Of a DNA stretch of 41,337 bases, positions 15,549 to 25,016 are shown one piece after another. The notes under the pieces were generated by a model, which saw only the letters and a program-made list of their open reading frames with translations, was not told where the DNA came from and searched no databases. The stretch is from JAXDJJ01 sp034665745 (GTDB lineage Bacteria > Actinomycetota > CADDZG01 > WHSQ01): positions 1 through 41,337 of the forward strand of contig JAXDJJ010000039.1 of assembly GCA_034665745.1 (NCBI GenBank), in the 5' to 3' direction. The stretch's first letter is position 1, and each line of letters begins with the position of its first letter. A program made the translations under genes and the position numbers.

Positions 15549-16337
15549 ATGGATATCAAGAAGATCGCCCTCGTCGTCCACCCGGGGAAGCCCAAGGCGG
15601 TCGAACTGAAGGACGAGTTGACCACCTACTTCGAGCAGAGAGGAGTAACGGTCGACGACGACGCGGACCTCGTCGTTTCCCTTGGTGGTGACGGGACGAT
15701 GTTGCGGGCAGCACGGCTAGCCCACTCGCTCGATGCACCGTTGCTCGGGGTGAATCTCGGGATGCTGGGATATCTCAGCGAGGTGGACCCGTCACGCGCC
15801 CGCGATGCCTTGGATCAGATCTTCGGGGGCGACTACGAGATCGAGGAACGGATGATGCTTTCGTGTCGCACCAGCGACGACGGCAAAGAACAGCCCTTCG
15901 TCGGTCTGAATGAAGCCCTCGTCGAGAGAACCGGCACCCACCGCTTAGTGAGACTCGGTGTGAAGATCGGGGGCGAGAGCCTCGCTGCGTTCAATGCAGA
16001 TGGAGTCATCGTTGCTACTCCAACCGGCTCGACGGCATACGCGCTGAGTGCGGGCGGTCCGATCGTTTCGCCGCGCGCGCAGTGCTTGATACTCGTTCCT
16101 GTCAGTGCGCACATGATCTTCTCGAGGCCATTCGTCCTTAGCGCGGAGGAGATCATCGAGATCACTGTCGAAGGTGAGCAGGCCGCGTCCCTCTCGATGG
16201 ACGGCCAACCCGGGATTCCGGTCACGGCAGGGATGCCGGTCTTGGTCCAGCGTGCCGACAAGCCCCTGCGCCTCGTTCGGCTGGGCGGCCCCGGATTCGT
16301 GGAGCGCCTTCGGGTCAAGCTGGACCTCCCGGTCTGA
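15549..16337 (+). CDS. nadK: NAD kinase
   Basis: The product is 262 aa. It phosphorylates NAD to NADP with ATP or polyphosphate in the cytoplasm. The family hallmarks are all present: GGDGT at residues 46-50, GVNLGMLGYLSEVD, the NE/D signature LNEALVER and NADGVIVATPTGSTAYALSAGGP. A short C-terminal domain ending ERLRVKLDLPV matches bacterial NadK. The position between tlyA and recN is the standard actinobacterial arrangement. Confidence 0.96.
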   Translation: MDIKKIALVVHPGKPKAVELKDELTTYFEQRGVTVDDDADLVVSLGGDGTMLRAARLAHSLDAPLLGVNLGMLGYLSEVDPSRARDALDQIFGGDYEIEERMMLSCRTSDDGKEQPFVGLNEALVERTGTHRLVRLGVKIGGESLAAFNADGVIVATPTGSTAYALSAGGPIVSPRAQCLILVPVSAHMIFSRPFVLSAEEIIEITVEGEQAASLSMDGQPGIPVTAGMPVLVQRADKPLRLVRLGGPGFVERLRVKLDLPV

Positions 16338-16369
16338 CCCCATCCCCACCCTTAGGATTTTGCCCACCG

Positions 16370-18055
16370 ATGCTTACTGAACTGGTGGTTGAAGGTCTGG
16401 GCGTGATCGACCGCGCCGAGCTAGAGCTCGCGGGTGGATCGAGCGCTCTAACGGGCGAGACCGGAGCCGGAAAGACCCTTCTCGTTGCGGCTCTCGGACT
16501 GTTGCTCGGCGCGCGTTCGGACAAGACCTTGGTACGTCAGGGATCGACCGAGGCGCGCGTTGATGCTCGGTTCGTCATAGGTGTGGCGCATCCGGCTGTT
16601 GGTCTGTTAGCTGAGCACGGCGTCGACTTGGAGGACGGTGGTGAGATCGAGGTCGTCCTCTCTCGGACGGTCGGCTCTGACGGCCGGAGCAAGGCTCGGG
16701 TGAACGGCCATCTGGTCACCTTGGCGATCCTCCAGGATGCCGGTCGTGCACTCGTTGAGATCGCCGGACAGAACGAACATCACGAGCTGTCCAACCCCGG
16801 GGCTCAGCGCACATTGCTGGATGCCTATGGAGGGCCGAAGGCGGTCGAGCTCGCGATCGAGGTGGCGCGGAGCGCGGGGGACCTGACCGACCTTCGCTCT
16901 GCCCTCGACGATCTGCGGAAGTCGGCGCGCGATCGCGCTCGTGAGCTCGATGTCCTGCGTTTCGAGATCAAAGAGATCGAGGATGTCGCACCGAAGAAAG
17001 ACGAGACCCACGAGCTGACCCAACAGGTGCTGCGCCTTGAGCACGCGGACACGATCGCAACGCAAGTCACTGATGCGGTGAGCAAACTCAAAGGTGATGG
17101 AGGGGCCGGCGAGCTGATCGCTCTGGCCGAGCGAGTCACACAGTCGCTGTCGGACAAGGATCCGGGGGTAGGTGAGATCTCCGACCGCTTGCGATCCGTC
17201 GGGGTAGAGGTCGCCGACATCACGGAGGAGCTCGGCCGGAGGATGGTGCAGGCCGATCCCGGTGCTTTAGCTGCGGCGCGAGAGCGGCTCGGCGATCTTT
17301 CTCGTCTGACACGCAAGTACGGAGCTACCGAAGAGGACGTCCTCGGCTACCTCGCCAAAGCAAAGGCTCGCACCGAGGGCTTGGAAGACTCTGGACTCGA
17401 CGAGCAGCGGCTCGAGACGAAGATCGACGAAGTGGCGACTCACGCGCTGGACGTCGCGACGCAGCTTTCTGCAGAACGCAAACGCGCAAGCGCGTCTCTC
17501 TCGAAAGCCATCGAAGCGATCCTGAAGGAACTCGCGCTCGGCGATGCCCGTTTCGAGGTCGCGCTCGAACCGCGTGAGCTGTATGCCGGTGGCCTCGAGA
17601 CCGTGGGTTTCCTGATAGCAGCCAACATGGGAGAGAGCCCACGGCCCCTCGGCAAGGTCGCATCGGGAGGCGAGTTATCACGCATAGCCCTGGCCCTCCG
17701 ACTTCTCACATCCACGGGCACCGCTTCAACCCTGGTATTCGACGAGGTGGATGCGGGTGTCGGTGGAGAGGCGGCGCGGGCGGTGGGACGGTGCCTCGCG
17801 GAACTCGGTGACAGGGAAGGGACCCAGGTCCTTGTCGTCACCCATCTACCCCAGGTTGCCGCATTCGCCGATCATCAATATCGAGTCTCGAAGGTCACTA
17901 CGGACCGCAGAACTTCCTCGATGGTGGAGAAGGTCGAAGGTGATGCGAGGGTCGAGGAACTCTCCCGGATGCTCGCAGGGCTCCCCGAAAGCGAGAGAGC
18001 GCGTGAGCACGCTCAGGAATTGCTCGAGCTCGCGGTCAGAGAAGGCCGCGGATGA
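16370..18055 (+). CDS. recN: DNA repair ATPase RecN
   Basis: The product is 561 aa, normal for RecN. It is an SMC-like protein acting early in double-strand-break repair. The N-terminal half-ATPase has Walker A GETGAGKT at residues 29-36 after MLTELVVEGLGVIDRAELEL. A central coiled coil spans about 155-365, and the C-terminal half-ATPase has the signature LGKVASGGELSRIALALRL, Walker B TLVFDEVDAGVGGEAA and the H-loop VLVVTHLPQVAAFAD. Its stop overlaps the steA start by four bases. Upstream, a 32-base gap after nadK is the only break in this run. Confidence 0.96.
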   Translation: MLTELVVEGLGVIDRAELELAGGSSALTGETGAGKTLLVAALGLLLGARSDKTLVRQGSTEARVDARFVIGVAHPAVGLLAEHGVDLEDGGEIEVVLSRTVGSDGRSKARVNGHLVTLAILQDAGRALVEIAGQNEHHELSNPGAQRTLLDAYGGPKAVELAIEVARSAGDLTDLRSALDDLRKSARDRARELDVLRFEIKEIEDVAPKKDETHELTQQVLRLEHADTIATQVTDAVSKLKGDGGAGELIALAERVTQSLSDKDPGVGEISDRLRSVGVEVADITEELGRRMVQADPGALAAARERLGDLSRLTRKYGATEEDVLGYLAKAKARTEGLEDSGLDEQRLETKIDEVATHALDVATQLSAERKRASASLSKAIEAILKELALGDARFEVALEPRELYAGGLETVGFLIAANMGESPRPLGKVASGGELSRIALALRLLTSTGTASTLVFDEVDAGVGGEAARAVGRCLAELGDREGTQVLVVTHLPQVAAFADHQYRVSKVTTDRRTSSMVEKVEGDARVEELSRMLAGLPESERAREHAQELLELAVREGRG

Positions 18056-19242
18056 GGTTCCGGCGCAAGCGGAAGGCAGTTGATGGTCCACCAGGCACGC
18101 TTTCGGGAACCGCTCGCATCGATGCACGCACGAAGAACCTGATGGCGCGCATCCAACCGGGTGAGATCGCGATCATCGATCACGAAGACATCGATCGGAT
18201 GGCGGCGGAGGGCTTGGTGCAGAGGAAGGTAGCGGCGGTGGTGAACGCATCGCGATCGTCGACGGGCCGTTATCCGAACCTCGGTCCACTTCTGCTCTGT
18301 TCTGCAGGTATCCCCTTGATCGACGACGTGGGGAAAGCAGTCATGGATCTGGATGAAGGCTCGAGAGTTGTGATCGACGAGGGCCGGGTCCTGACCTCGA
18401 ACGGAACGGGTTCAAGAGAGATAGCGCGCGGTCATGTGCTGGACCTCGAGGAGGTCGAGAAGACTCTCGACGGTGCCAAGCAGTTGATCTCGGGCGAGAT
18501 CGAACGCTTCGCGGAAAACACGATCGGCTACATCAAGGACGAGCGCGATGTTCTCCTCGAGGCCTCTCGCCTGCCCGACGTCAAGACGGACTTCCACGGC
18601 CGGCACGTACTTGTCGTGGTTAGGGGCTACGACTACAAGGAAGATTTGGGTGCCCTGACCTCTTACGTCCGAGAGGTCAAACCGTTGCTGATCGCGGTCG
18701 ACGGTGGCGCAGATGCGTTGATGGACTTCGGCATGAAGCCGGACATGATCATCGGCGACATGGACTCGGTCACCACGGAAGGGCTCCTCTCGGGAGCGGA
18801 ACTGGTTGTCCATGCCTACGCGGGAGGCACCGCTCCAGGACTGGAGCGCCTTGACGCCCTCGGTCTAGACGCGGTGATCTTCGAAGCCACCGGTACCTCC
18901 GAGGACATCGCGATGCTGCTTGCCTTCGAGAAGGGGGCAGAGCTGATCGTCGCGGTCGGCACCCATGCCAACATGATCGAATTCATGGATAAAGGTCGTA
19001 AGGGCATGGCGTCTACCTTCCTCACTCGACTGAGGGTGGGGCCGATCTTGGTAGATGCCAAGGGAGTGAGTCGTCTCTATCGCGGGCGGGTACGCAGCAG
19101 TGACCTCGTGATGTTGATCGGTGCCGCCGTACTTGCGATGGTCATCGTCATCGCACTGTCGGATGTGATGCGGCTCGAACTGCAAGTGTGGTGGCTGAAG
19201 ATCCAGCAATGGTGGTTCGATCTGAGGAGGTCGATCTTCTAG
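18052..19242 (+). CDS. steA: SteA-family protein (thiamin-pyrophosphokinase-like domain, membrane anchor)
   Basis: The product is 396 aa. The N-terminal domain contains TARIDARTKNLMARIQPGEIAIIDHEDIDR and VVNASRSSTGRYPNLGP; the central domain resembles thiamin pyrophosphokinase catalytic regions (LLIAVDGGADALMDFGMKPDMIIGDMDSV), and a C-terminal helix (VMLIGAAVLAMVIVIAL) anchors it. In Corynebacterium glutamicum SteA, with SteB, localises to the division site and affects cell separation and peptidoglycan hydrolysis. The steB/mctB gene follows with no spacer, as in other actinobacteria, supporting a shared complex. ATP binding or kinase activity is not established. Confidence 0.9.
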   Translation: MRFRRKRKAVDGPPGTLSGTARIDARTKNLMARIQPGEIAIIDHEDIDRMAAEGLVQRKVAAVVNASRSSTGRYPNLGPLLLCSAGIPLIDDVGKAVMDLDEGSRVVIDEGRVLTSNGTGSREIARGHVLDLEEVEKTLDGAKQLISGEIERFAENTIGYIKDERDVLLEASRLPDVKTDFHGRHVLVVVRGYDYKEDLGALTSYVREVKPLLIAVDGGADALMDFGMKPDMIIGDMDSVTTEGLLSGAELVVHAYAGGTAPGLERLDALGLDAVIFEATGTSEDIAMLLAFEKGAELIVAVGTHANMIEFMDKGRKGMASTFLTRLRVGPILVDAKGVSRLYRGRVRSSDLVMLIGAAVLAMVIVIALSDVMRLELQVWWLKIQQWWFDLRRSIF

Positions 19243-20193
19243 ATGGTCGATTTCCGATATCACCTGATCTCTCTGATCGCGGTGATCCTCGCCCTTGCCC
19301 TAGGCATCCTTGCGGGTTCTGGATTCCTCGGCGGTCCGATCCTCGATCAGCTCAAAGGAGAGGTGACGGGCTTCAAGGACCGCACGAGAGAGCTCAATAC
19401 GCTGATCGACGAGCAAGATGCGAGCCTCAATCAAGCGGAGGACTTCGCTCAAGGTGCCGAGCCCCTGTTGATCCACGGGCAGCTGGCGGGAGCCGAGATC
19501 GTTCTGTTCCAGTTCGAAGGTGCCGAAGGGCGACTCGTGGACGGGATCAAGAACGAATTGTCGGAAGCGGGTGCGCAGGTCATCTCGGAGATCACCCTTA
19601 CGAGCAAGTTGGCTCTCGGTAGTGCTCCGGCACAGGACGAGTTGTCCTTGATCACTGGTTCGTTGACCGGAGATCCAGATCAGCTCCTCGAAGATCTAGC
19701 CGTGACCCTTGGTGAACGTGCTGCAGCGGCCGCGGCGGACAGTGGCCAGACCGAAGCTCCCACGACGACGGCGTCGCAGCGGTTCGACGCTCTCGTCGGT
19801 CAACTTGAGACGTCTGAATTCGTAGGAGTGGATGCGACTCAAACCGATCGCGTGGTGCCACCCGGAGCCGAGTTCATCGTCATCGGAGGGTCGCCCGATA
19901 GGCCGCCGTTCGCGATGGATCAGTTCATGCCCGCCTTGATGACGGCTCTGGGTGAACGTGGTGCTCCATCGATCGTTGTTGAGGAGACTGCGAGCACGTG
20001 GGGCTTGGTCCGGGCGGTTCGAACCAACATCGAGGCCCGGTCGCGCGCTTCGACGGTGGACAACGGTGAAACGACGATCGGGCGGATCGCTGTGATCCTC
20101 GGGCTCGATCAAGCCGGAGAAGGGAACATCGGGCACTTCGGGGTCCAGGCGGGACGAACCGCGATCATCCCGGCCCCGAACCCGACCGGTTGA
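19243..20193 (+). CDS. steB: SteB/MctB-family envelope protein (copper transporter family annotation)
   Basis: The product is 316 aa. One N-terminal membrane helix (HLISLIAVILALALGILAGSGFLG) with the family start MVDFRYHLISL is followed by a coiled coil (GEVTGFKDRTRELNTLIDEQDASLNQ) and an extracytoplasmic alpha/beta domain. The family was named after mycobacterial MctB (Rv1698), linked to copper homeostasis, while the corynebacterial relative SteB partners SteA in cell division. The linkage to steA and murJ favours the division/envelope role. The ATG follows the steA stop directly. Confidence 0.88.
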   Translation: MVDFRYHLISLIAVILALALGILAGSGFLGGPILDQLKGEVTGFKDRTRELNTLIDEQDASLNQAEDFAQGAEPLLIHGQLAGAEIVLFQFEGAEGRLVDGIKNELSEAGAQVISEITLTSKLALGSAPAQDELSLITGSLTGDPDQLLEDLAVTLGERAAAAAADSGQTEAPTTTASQRFDALVGQLETSEFVGVDATQTDRVVPPGAEFIVIGGSPDRPPFAMDQFMPALMTALGERGAPSIVVEETASTWGLVRAVRTNIEARSRASTVDNGETTIGRIAVILGLDQAGEGNIGHFGVQAGRTAIIPAPNPTG

Positions 20194-21809
20194 GCACTAC
20201 GGAGGCTAGCTCGACTCCGGGCGGCTCCTTGAGCCGCGGAGCGGCCATCATCACCATCGCTACGGCGGTGTCACGGGCAACGGGTTTCGTGCGCGTGATC
20301 GTGGTTGCAGCAGCGATGGGCACGACGTTCTTGGCCAACACGTATCAAACGGCTAACACCGCCCCGAATCTCATCTTCGAACTCGCTGCGGCAGGCGTTC
20401 TGACGTCGGTGTTCGTGCCGACGTTCATCGATTACCTGATGAGAGACAAGGCCGAGGAAGGCTGGGACGCGGCCAACGCGATGACATCCGTGGGCCTGGT
20501 CATGCTGATCGGACTGTCTCTGGTCATCGCACTGGGCGCCGTCCCGATCATGCATGTCCTTACCCTCGGAGTAGGCGACGACCGCCTGCGTATCCAAGAG
20601 ATCGCGTTAGGTGCACATTTCCTTCGCCTTTTCGCCCCACAGGTCGTCTTCTATGGGGCCGGCATGATCATGACGGCCGCTCTCCACGCGCATCGGCGTT
20701 TCGCTCTGCCTGCCATCGCCCCGATCTTCAACAACCTGATCGTCATCGGCGTCTACGTCGCCTATGCGATGGCGCGTGGCGATCGACCCCCCACGGTCGG
20801 TGGGATCACGCACGGTGAGATCCTGATCCTCGGCCTCGGGACCACGTTGGGCGTTGTAGCGATGACCGTGTGCCTAGTCCCTCAACTGGTCTCGATCGGT
20901 TGGCGGTTCCGCTTCCGCTGGGACCCCCATCACCCCGCCGTAGCGAAGGGCGCCCGTCTTGGAGTGTGGGCTCTGGGCTACGCGGGTGGCTATCAAGCGG
21001 GACTCATCGTCGTGCTCGCTCTTGCCAACAAGGTCGAAGGTGGTGTCGCTGCCTATCAATGGGCGTACACGTTCTTCTATCTCCCACATGCGCTCTTCGG
21101 GGTTCCCATCTTCGCCGTCCTGTTCACTGCGATGTCGGAGCGGGCCGTTGCCGATGACATGACCGGGGTAGCCGAACGTCTGCGCGAGGGACTCGGGATG
21201 TTGGCTTTCATCTTGATCCCGGTCGCAACCGCGTTGTTCGTGCTCGGTGGTCCTTTGTCGGAGGTGGTCCTCGATCACGGCGCGATGGGGCGGGGAGATG
21301 CAGCCCTCGTGGGATCGGTCCTTGCGATGTTCGCTTTGGGTCTGCCCGCGTTCTCCGCCTTCCTTGTCCTCACGAGAGCGTTCTATGCGGTAGGTGACAC
21401 GAAGAAACCTGCCCTTATCAACGCACTCGCCGTGCTTATCGCGTCGGCCGCGGGCGTGCTTCTGTTCACCCTCCTAGACGGACGCTGGCAGGTTCCCGGT
21501 CTTGCGTTGGGGCACACGATCGGCTTCACGGTCGGTGCCATCGTTCTGGCTCGAAGTCTGACAACGCGCATCGGTCGCATCGGAAGCACGAGGCTCACCG
21601 CCACCGTGGTGCGTTCGACCTTGATGGCCCTTGTCGCCGGGGGCGTGATGGCGATCGTCTACGGCTCGTTCTTCGTCGGTGCGGGTGCATCCGGGATAGG
21701 TGTCGCGGTTGCCGGGGCAACAGGTGGTGCGCTCTACATAGGAGGCATGGCCGCCATGAAGACCCCGGAGATGACCCGTCTACGCGCTTTGATCGGAGGA
21801 GCCCGATGA
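20190..21809 (+). CDS. murJ: Lipid II flippase MurJ (MviN family)
   Basis: The product is 539 aa with about 14 membrane helices, characteristic of the MOP-superfamily flippase that moves lipid II across the membrane for peptidoglycan synthesis. The family-typical start region is AAIITIATAVSRATGFVRVIVVAAAMG, then TYQTANTAPNLIFELAAAGVLTSVFVPTF (residues ~52-80), the most conserved MurJ stretch. The start is TTG at 20190, overlapping the previous stop, and no good ribosome-binding site is seen, so it is probably coupled. The long cytoplasmic pseudokinase tail of mycobacterial MurJ is absent. Confidence 0.93.
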   Translation: MSTTEASSTPGGSLSRGAAIITIATAVSRATGFVRVIVVAAAMGTTFLANTYQTANTAPNLIFELAAAGVLTSVFVPTFIDYLMRDKAEEGWDAANAMTSVGLVMLIGLSLVIALGAVPIMHVLTLGVGDDRLRIQEIALGAHFLRLFAPQVVFYGAGMIMTAALHAHRRFALPAIAPIFNNLIVIGVYVAYAMARGDRPPTVGGITHGEILILGLGTTLGVVAMTVCLVPQLVSIGWRFRFRWDPHHPAVAKGARLGVWALGYAGGYQAGLIVVLALANKVEGGVAAYQWAYTFFYLPHALFGVPIFAVLFTAMSERAVADDMTGVAERLREGLGMLAFILIPVATALFVLGGPLSEVVLDHGAMGRGDAALVGSVLAMFALGLPAFSAFLVLTRAFYAVGDTKKPALINALAVLIASAAGVLLFTLLDGRWQVPGLALGHTIGFTVGAIVLARSLTTRIGRIGSTRLTATVVRSTLMALVAGGVMAIVYGSFFVGAGASGIGVAVAGATGGALYIGGMAAMKTPEMTRLRALIGGAR

Positions 21810-22882
21810 CACGGGTGCTCCAGGTGCTCGGCCGGTCTGCAGGCGGGATCGCTCGCCATGTCGGCCAGATCACTGAAGCCCTCGACGGTCACGGGATGCA
21901 GGTGGACATCGCCGGGCCGATAGGGCTGCCCATAAACATGCCCAAGCCTCCTATCGCGATCGATATCCCGGACGGCCCGATCGCCGGTCATCTCTCTGCG
22001 ATCAAGAAACTCGCTGGCCTCCTCGAGCATTACGACGTCGTCCATGCTCATGGCTTGCGAGCGGGGATCGATGCGGGGGTGGCTGCGCGCCGAACCAAGC
22101 GCAGGTCGTTATTGACGGTTCATAACCTCGTGAGGGCGGAGATCGCGGGCCCACGGTCGATCCTCTATAGGCGTGCAGAGGCAGCGGCGGTGTGGGCGAC
22201 CGATCACACGTTCGCGGTGAGTCAGGACATCGCCCGACATCTGAAGACCACCGTCTCTCGGAGCGCGGACAAGATAGAGGTGCTCTATCTCGGCATCGGT
22301 GATGCACCGCACGTGACACGCTCCAGGGAAGAGATCCGATCTGAACTCGGGCTGAGCAACACAACCGCCTTGATCGTCTCCGTAGCGCGACTGGCTCCTC
22401 AGAAGTCCCTCGAGGTCTTGTTCGAGGCAGTCCAGAAGATGGACAAGAACGTCCTCATCGCGGTGATCGGGGAGGGGCCCTTGCGGGACGAGCTCGGGCG
22501 TCACGTCCAGGGCTTAGGGATGTCGGAGCGAGTGAGGTTCCTTGGTTTCCGGAACGACGTTGCCGACTATGTGGCCGCCGCAGACGTGTTCTGTCTGTCT
22601 TCTGTTTGGGAAGGCGTGCCGCTCGCCGCGCAGGAGGCGATCCTTCTTGGAACCCCGGTGGTCGGCACCGATGTAGGCGGGATGCGCGAGCTGATCTCGA
22701 ACAAGGTCTCGGGGAGGCTGGTTCCGTCACGCGACCCAGAAGCCCTTGGCGCAGCATTGAACGAGGTTCTCGGCGAACCCGGACGAGCTCGTGCGTATTC
22801 GACCGCTGCTCTTGCCTCGCTTAGCGAGCGGTTCTCGACCGATGCGATGCTGACGAGGCTGAGGGATGCCTATGCGGGCTAG
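21806..22882 (+). CDS. Glycosyltransferase family 4 (GT-B fold)
   Basis: The product is 358 aa. N-terminal acceptor domain: VLQVLGRSAGGIARHVGQI and VVHAHGLRAGIDAG. C-terminal nucleotide-sugar domain: SVARLAPQKSLEVLFEAV, LIAVIGEGPLRDEL, VRFLGFRNDVADYVAAADVFCLSSVWEGVPLAAQEA with the E-x7-E motif, then GTPVVGTDVGGMRELI. It is a retaining cytoplasmic-face glycosyltransferase; the sugar and acceptor are unknown. Placed between murJ and an MraY/WecA-like gene, it probably acts on a polyprenyl-linked envelope glycan. It starts in a 4-base overlap with murJ. Confidence 0.9.
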   Translation: MTRVLQVLGRSAGGIARHVGQITEALDGHGMQVDIAGPIGLPINMPKPPIAIDIPDGPIAGHLSAIKKLAGLLEHYDVVHAHGLRAGIDAGVAARRTKRRSLLTVHNLVRAEIAGPRSILYRRAEAAAVWATDHTFAVSQDIARHLKTTVSRSADKIEVLYLGIGDAPHVTRSREEIRSELGLSNTTALIVSVARLAPQKSLEVLFEAVQKMDKNVLIAVIGEGPLRDELGRHVQGLGMSERVRFLGFRNDVADYVAAADVFCLSSVWEGVPLAAQEAILLGTPVVGTDVGGMRELISNKVSGRLVPSRDPEALGAALNEVLGEPGRARAYSTAALASLSERFSTDAMLTRLRDAYAG

Positions 22883-25016
22883 AGGATTGCTCGGGCTCTG
22901 CCTGATCGCTACGGTCGCATTCCCAACCACGGCACACGCACAGGCGAACTGCTCGCGCGTGGTGATCTTCACTTTGCCTGGTGTCACGTGGGAGGAGGTC
23001 GACAGGGTTCAGCCTCCGGCCCTGATGGCTCTTGCGGAACAAGGAGCCACTGCATCGGTATCGGTGAGGACAAATAGCTCTCGCACGACCTACGCCTCTG
23101 GATTCGCGACGATCGGCGCCGGCACGAGGGTCAGTGGTGGCACCTCGACGGGGGGCCACCTCGGTCCCGACTCCGACGGGTTCATCGCCCATGCCCGGGT
23201 AGCGGGGATCGACGAGCTCCGTGAGCTTGCAGCCGAAGATGGTTACGACGCGGTTCCGGGAGCGCTGGCGGACGCGCTAGATGGGATCCCCGCGATAGCG
23301 ATCGGCAACGCAGAGACCGCGGTTCCCGCATCTCTTGCGCTCGGTTACGAGCGGTGGACATTGCTCGCGGCGATGGACCCGGCTGGTCAGGTCGATCTTG
23401 CGGACACGGGCCCCGGTCTATTGACGGCAGGGCCGCAGGTGCACACGGACCCCGTCGCGTTCGAGGCGGCAACCCGAAAGGCATTGTTGGAGCCGTGTGC
23501 CGTCACGGTCATGGACCAGGGTGACCTGATCCGGACCGAGTTGCTGGCAGGTCCCGACGGCCCGGCGTTCGCCGACCGAGAGGAAGCTCTCCTCGCTGCC
23601 GATGTCGCACTGGGGTCGGTTGCGGCGCGCTTGGATGCCAAGGACCTGCTGATGGTCGTATCTCCTACCTCACCCCTGTTCGGCGATGTCCACTTCGGAG
23701 TTGCGGTTGTGAACGGACCTGGTTTCGCTGCGGGAACGCTGCTGTCGTCGGCTTCCACGAGACGGGAGGGGATCGTCACCTTGCCGGATGTCGCTCCAAC
23801 CGTGCTCGAGCATGAAGGTCTAGCAAGGCATCCCGCGATGTTGGGCAGAGCATTCTTCACGGTCCCGGCCGGCGGGGATCGGATGATCAGAGCGATCGAG
23901 GACGACCGAGAGGCAGTGTTCGTCGACGGAGTCAGAAGTCTGGTGACGACCGTGTTCGTCGTAGCTCAGGTGGCCATCTATCTCGCGATCGCGTGGATCC
24001 TTCGGCGCAGACAGCGCGGAGGAGTTGCGTTCGGCGGCAGGTGGCTCGAAACGGGCGCGCTGGCGGTCGTCGGGTTCCCGATGTGCACATACATCGCCGG
24101 CTTTGTCTCTCAACATGCTCTCGGAAAGGCCGGCTTCTACGCGCTGCTCGTGGGCCTCGACATCGCTGCGCTCGTGATGGTCTCCCTTTTGGTGTCACGG
24201 CCGCTCGATCGCTTACTCGCCTTGACCGGGGCGACGTGCGTTCTGCTGATCCTCGATGTCGTGACTGGAGCATCGCTACAGGTGAACACCGTATTCAGCT
24301 ATTCGCCTTTGGTGGCAGGCCGTTTCGCCGGGTTCGGCAACACCGCGTTCTCCGTGTTGGGGGCGGCAGCGATAGTCACCGGGAGTTTGTGGGTGCAGCG
24401 TGCCGGAGGTTCGCGTGCAGCTCTACTCGCAACCGCTGCACTGTTCGTTGTAGTCATCACGGTCGATGGCGCACCCACGTGGGGAAGCGACGTCGGGGGT
24501 GTACTTGCTTTCGTTCCTGCGTTCGGCATCACGTGGTTGTTGCTTGCAGGCAGGAGGCCCACGTGGAAGGCACTTGGGCTGTCCGCACTCGCCGCCGTGG
24601 CGGTACTCGGTGTCTTCCTTGCCTTCGACCTGACGCGGCCCCCGGATGCTCGAACGCACCTCGCTCGACTGTTCGAGGACGTCAGAGACCGAGGGTTCGG
24701 CGCGTTCTCCGACACGATCGGTCGGAAGGTCTCGACGAACCTGCGCGTATTCACGTCGACGATCTGGACGTACTTCGTCCCGCCGGCGCTTGCCTTCATC
24801 GCCTGGTTGCTCCTCCGGCCAAAGAACCGCTGGGAGCGACTCGCTAGGGAGTATCCGACCTTGAGAGCAGGTCTGATCGGGGGCCTGATCCTGTGCGTGC
24901 TCGGCTTCGCGGTCAATGACTCGGGCATCGTCGTGCCTGCGATGGCCTTGTCATATCTCGTGCCGGTCGCCCTTCTCGCTCACCTGCTACTCGAGAGGGG
25001 AGAAGCGGATGGCTGA
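22866..25016 (+). CDS. Alkaline-phosphatase-like extracytoplasmic domain fused to multi-pass membrane domain
   Basis: The product is 716 aa. After a signal peptide (RGLLGLCLIATVAF...AHAQ) comes a ~320-residue domain with the outline of the alkaline phosphatase/sulfatase fold: VIFTLPGVTWEEV, MALAEQGATASVSVRTNSSR, TYASGFATIGAGTRVSGG and the late LPDVAPTVLEHEGL. Key metal ligands look lost: the usual initial D-G reads L-P-G and the DHG motif position reads LLMVVSPTSP. From about residue 355 to the end there are about 11 membrane helices. An ATG two codons later is an alternative start. The gene overlaps the glycosyltransferase by 17 bases. I infer a non-catalytic or altered enzyme for envelope glycan assembly or transfer. 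Confidence 0.72.
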   Translation: MPMRARGLLGLCLIATVAFPTTAHAQANCSRVVIFTLPGVTWEEVDRVQPPALMALAEQGATASVSVRTNSSRTTYASGFATIGAGTRVSGGTSTGGHLGPDSDGFIAHARVAGIDELRELAAEDGYDAVPGALADALDGIPAIAIGNAETAVPASLALGYERWTLLAAMDPAGQVDLADTGPGLLTAGPQVHTDPVAFEAATRKALLEPCAVTVMDQGDLIRTELLAGPDGPAFADREEALLAADVALGSVAARLDAKDLLMVVSPTSPLFGDVHFGVAVVNGPGFAAGTLLSSASTRREGIVTLPDVAPTVLEHEGLARHPAMLGRAFFTVPAGGDRMIRAIEDDREAVFVDGVRSLVTTVFVVAQVAIYLAIAWILRRRQRGGVAFGGRWLETGALAVVGFPMCTYIAGFVSQHALGKAGFYALLVGLDIAALVMVSLLVSRPLDRLLALTGATCVLLILDVVTGASLQVNTVFSYSPLVAGRFAGFGNTAFSVLGAAAIVTGSLWVQRAGGSRAALLATAALFVVVITVDGAPTWGSDVGGVLAFVPAFGITWLLLAGRRPTWKALGLSALAAVAVLGVFLAFDLTRPPDARTHLARLFEDVRDRGFGAFSDTIGRKVSTNLRVFTSTIWTYFVPPALAFIAWLLLRPKNRWERLAREYPTLRAGLIGGLILCVLGFAVNDSGIVVPAMALSYLVPVALLAHLLLERGEADG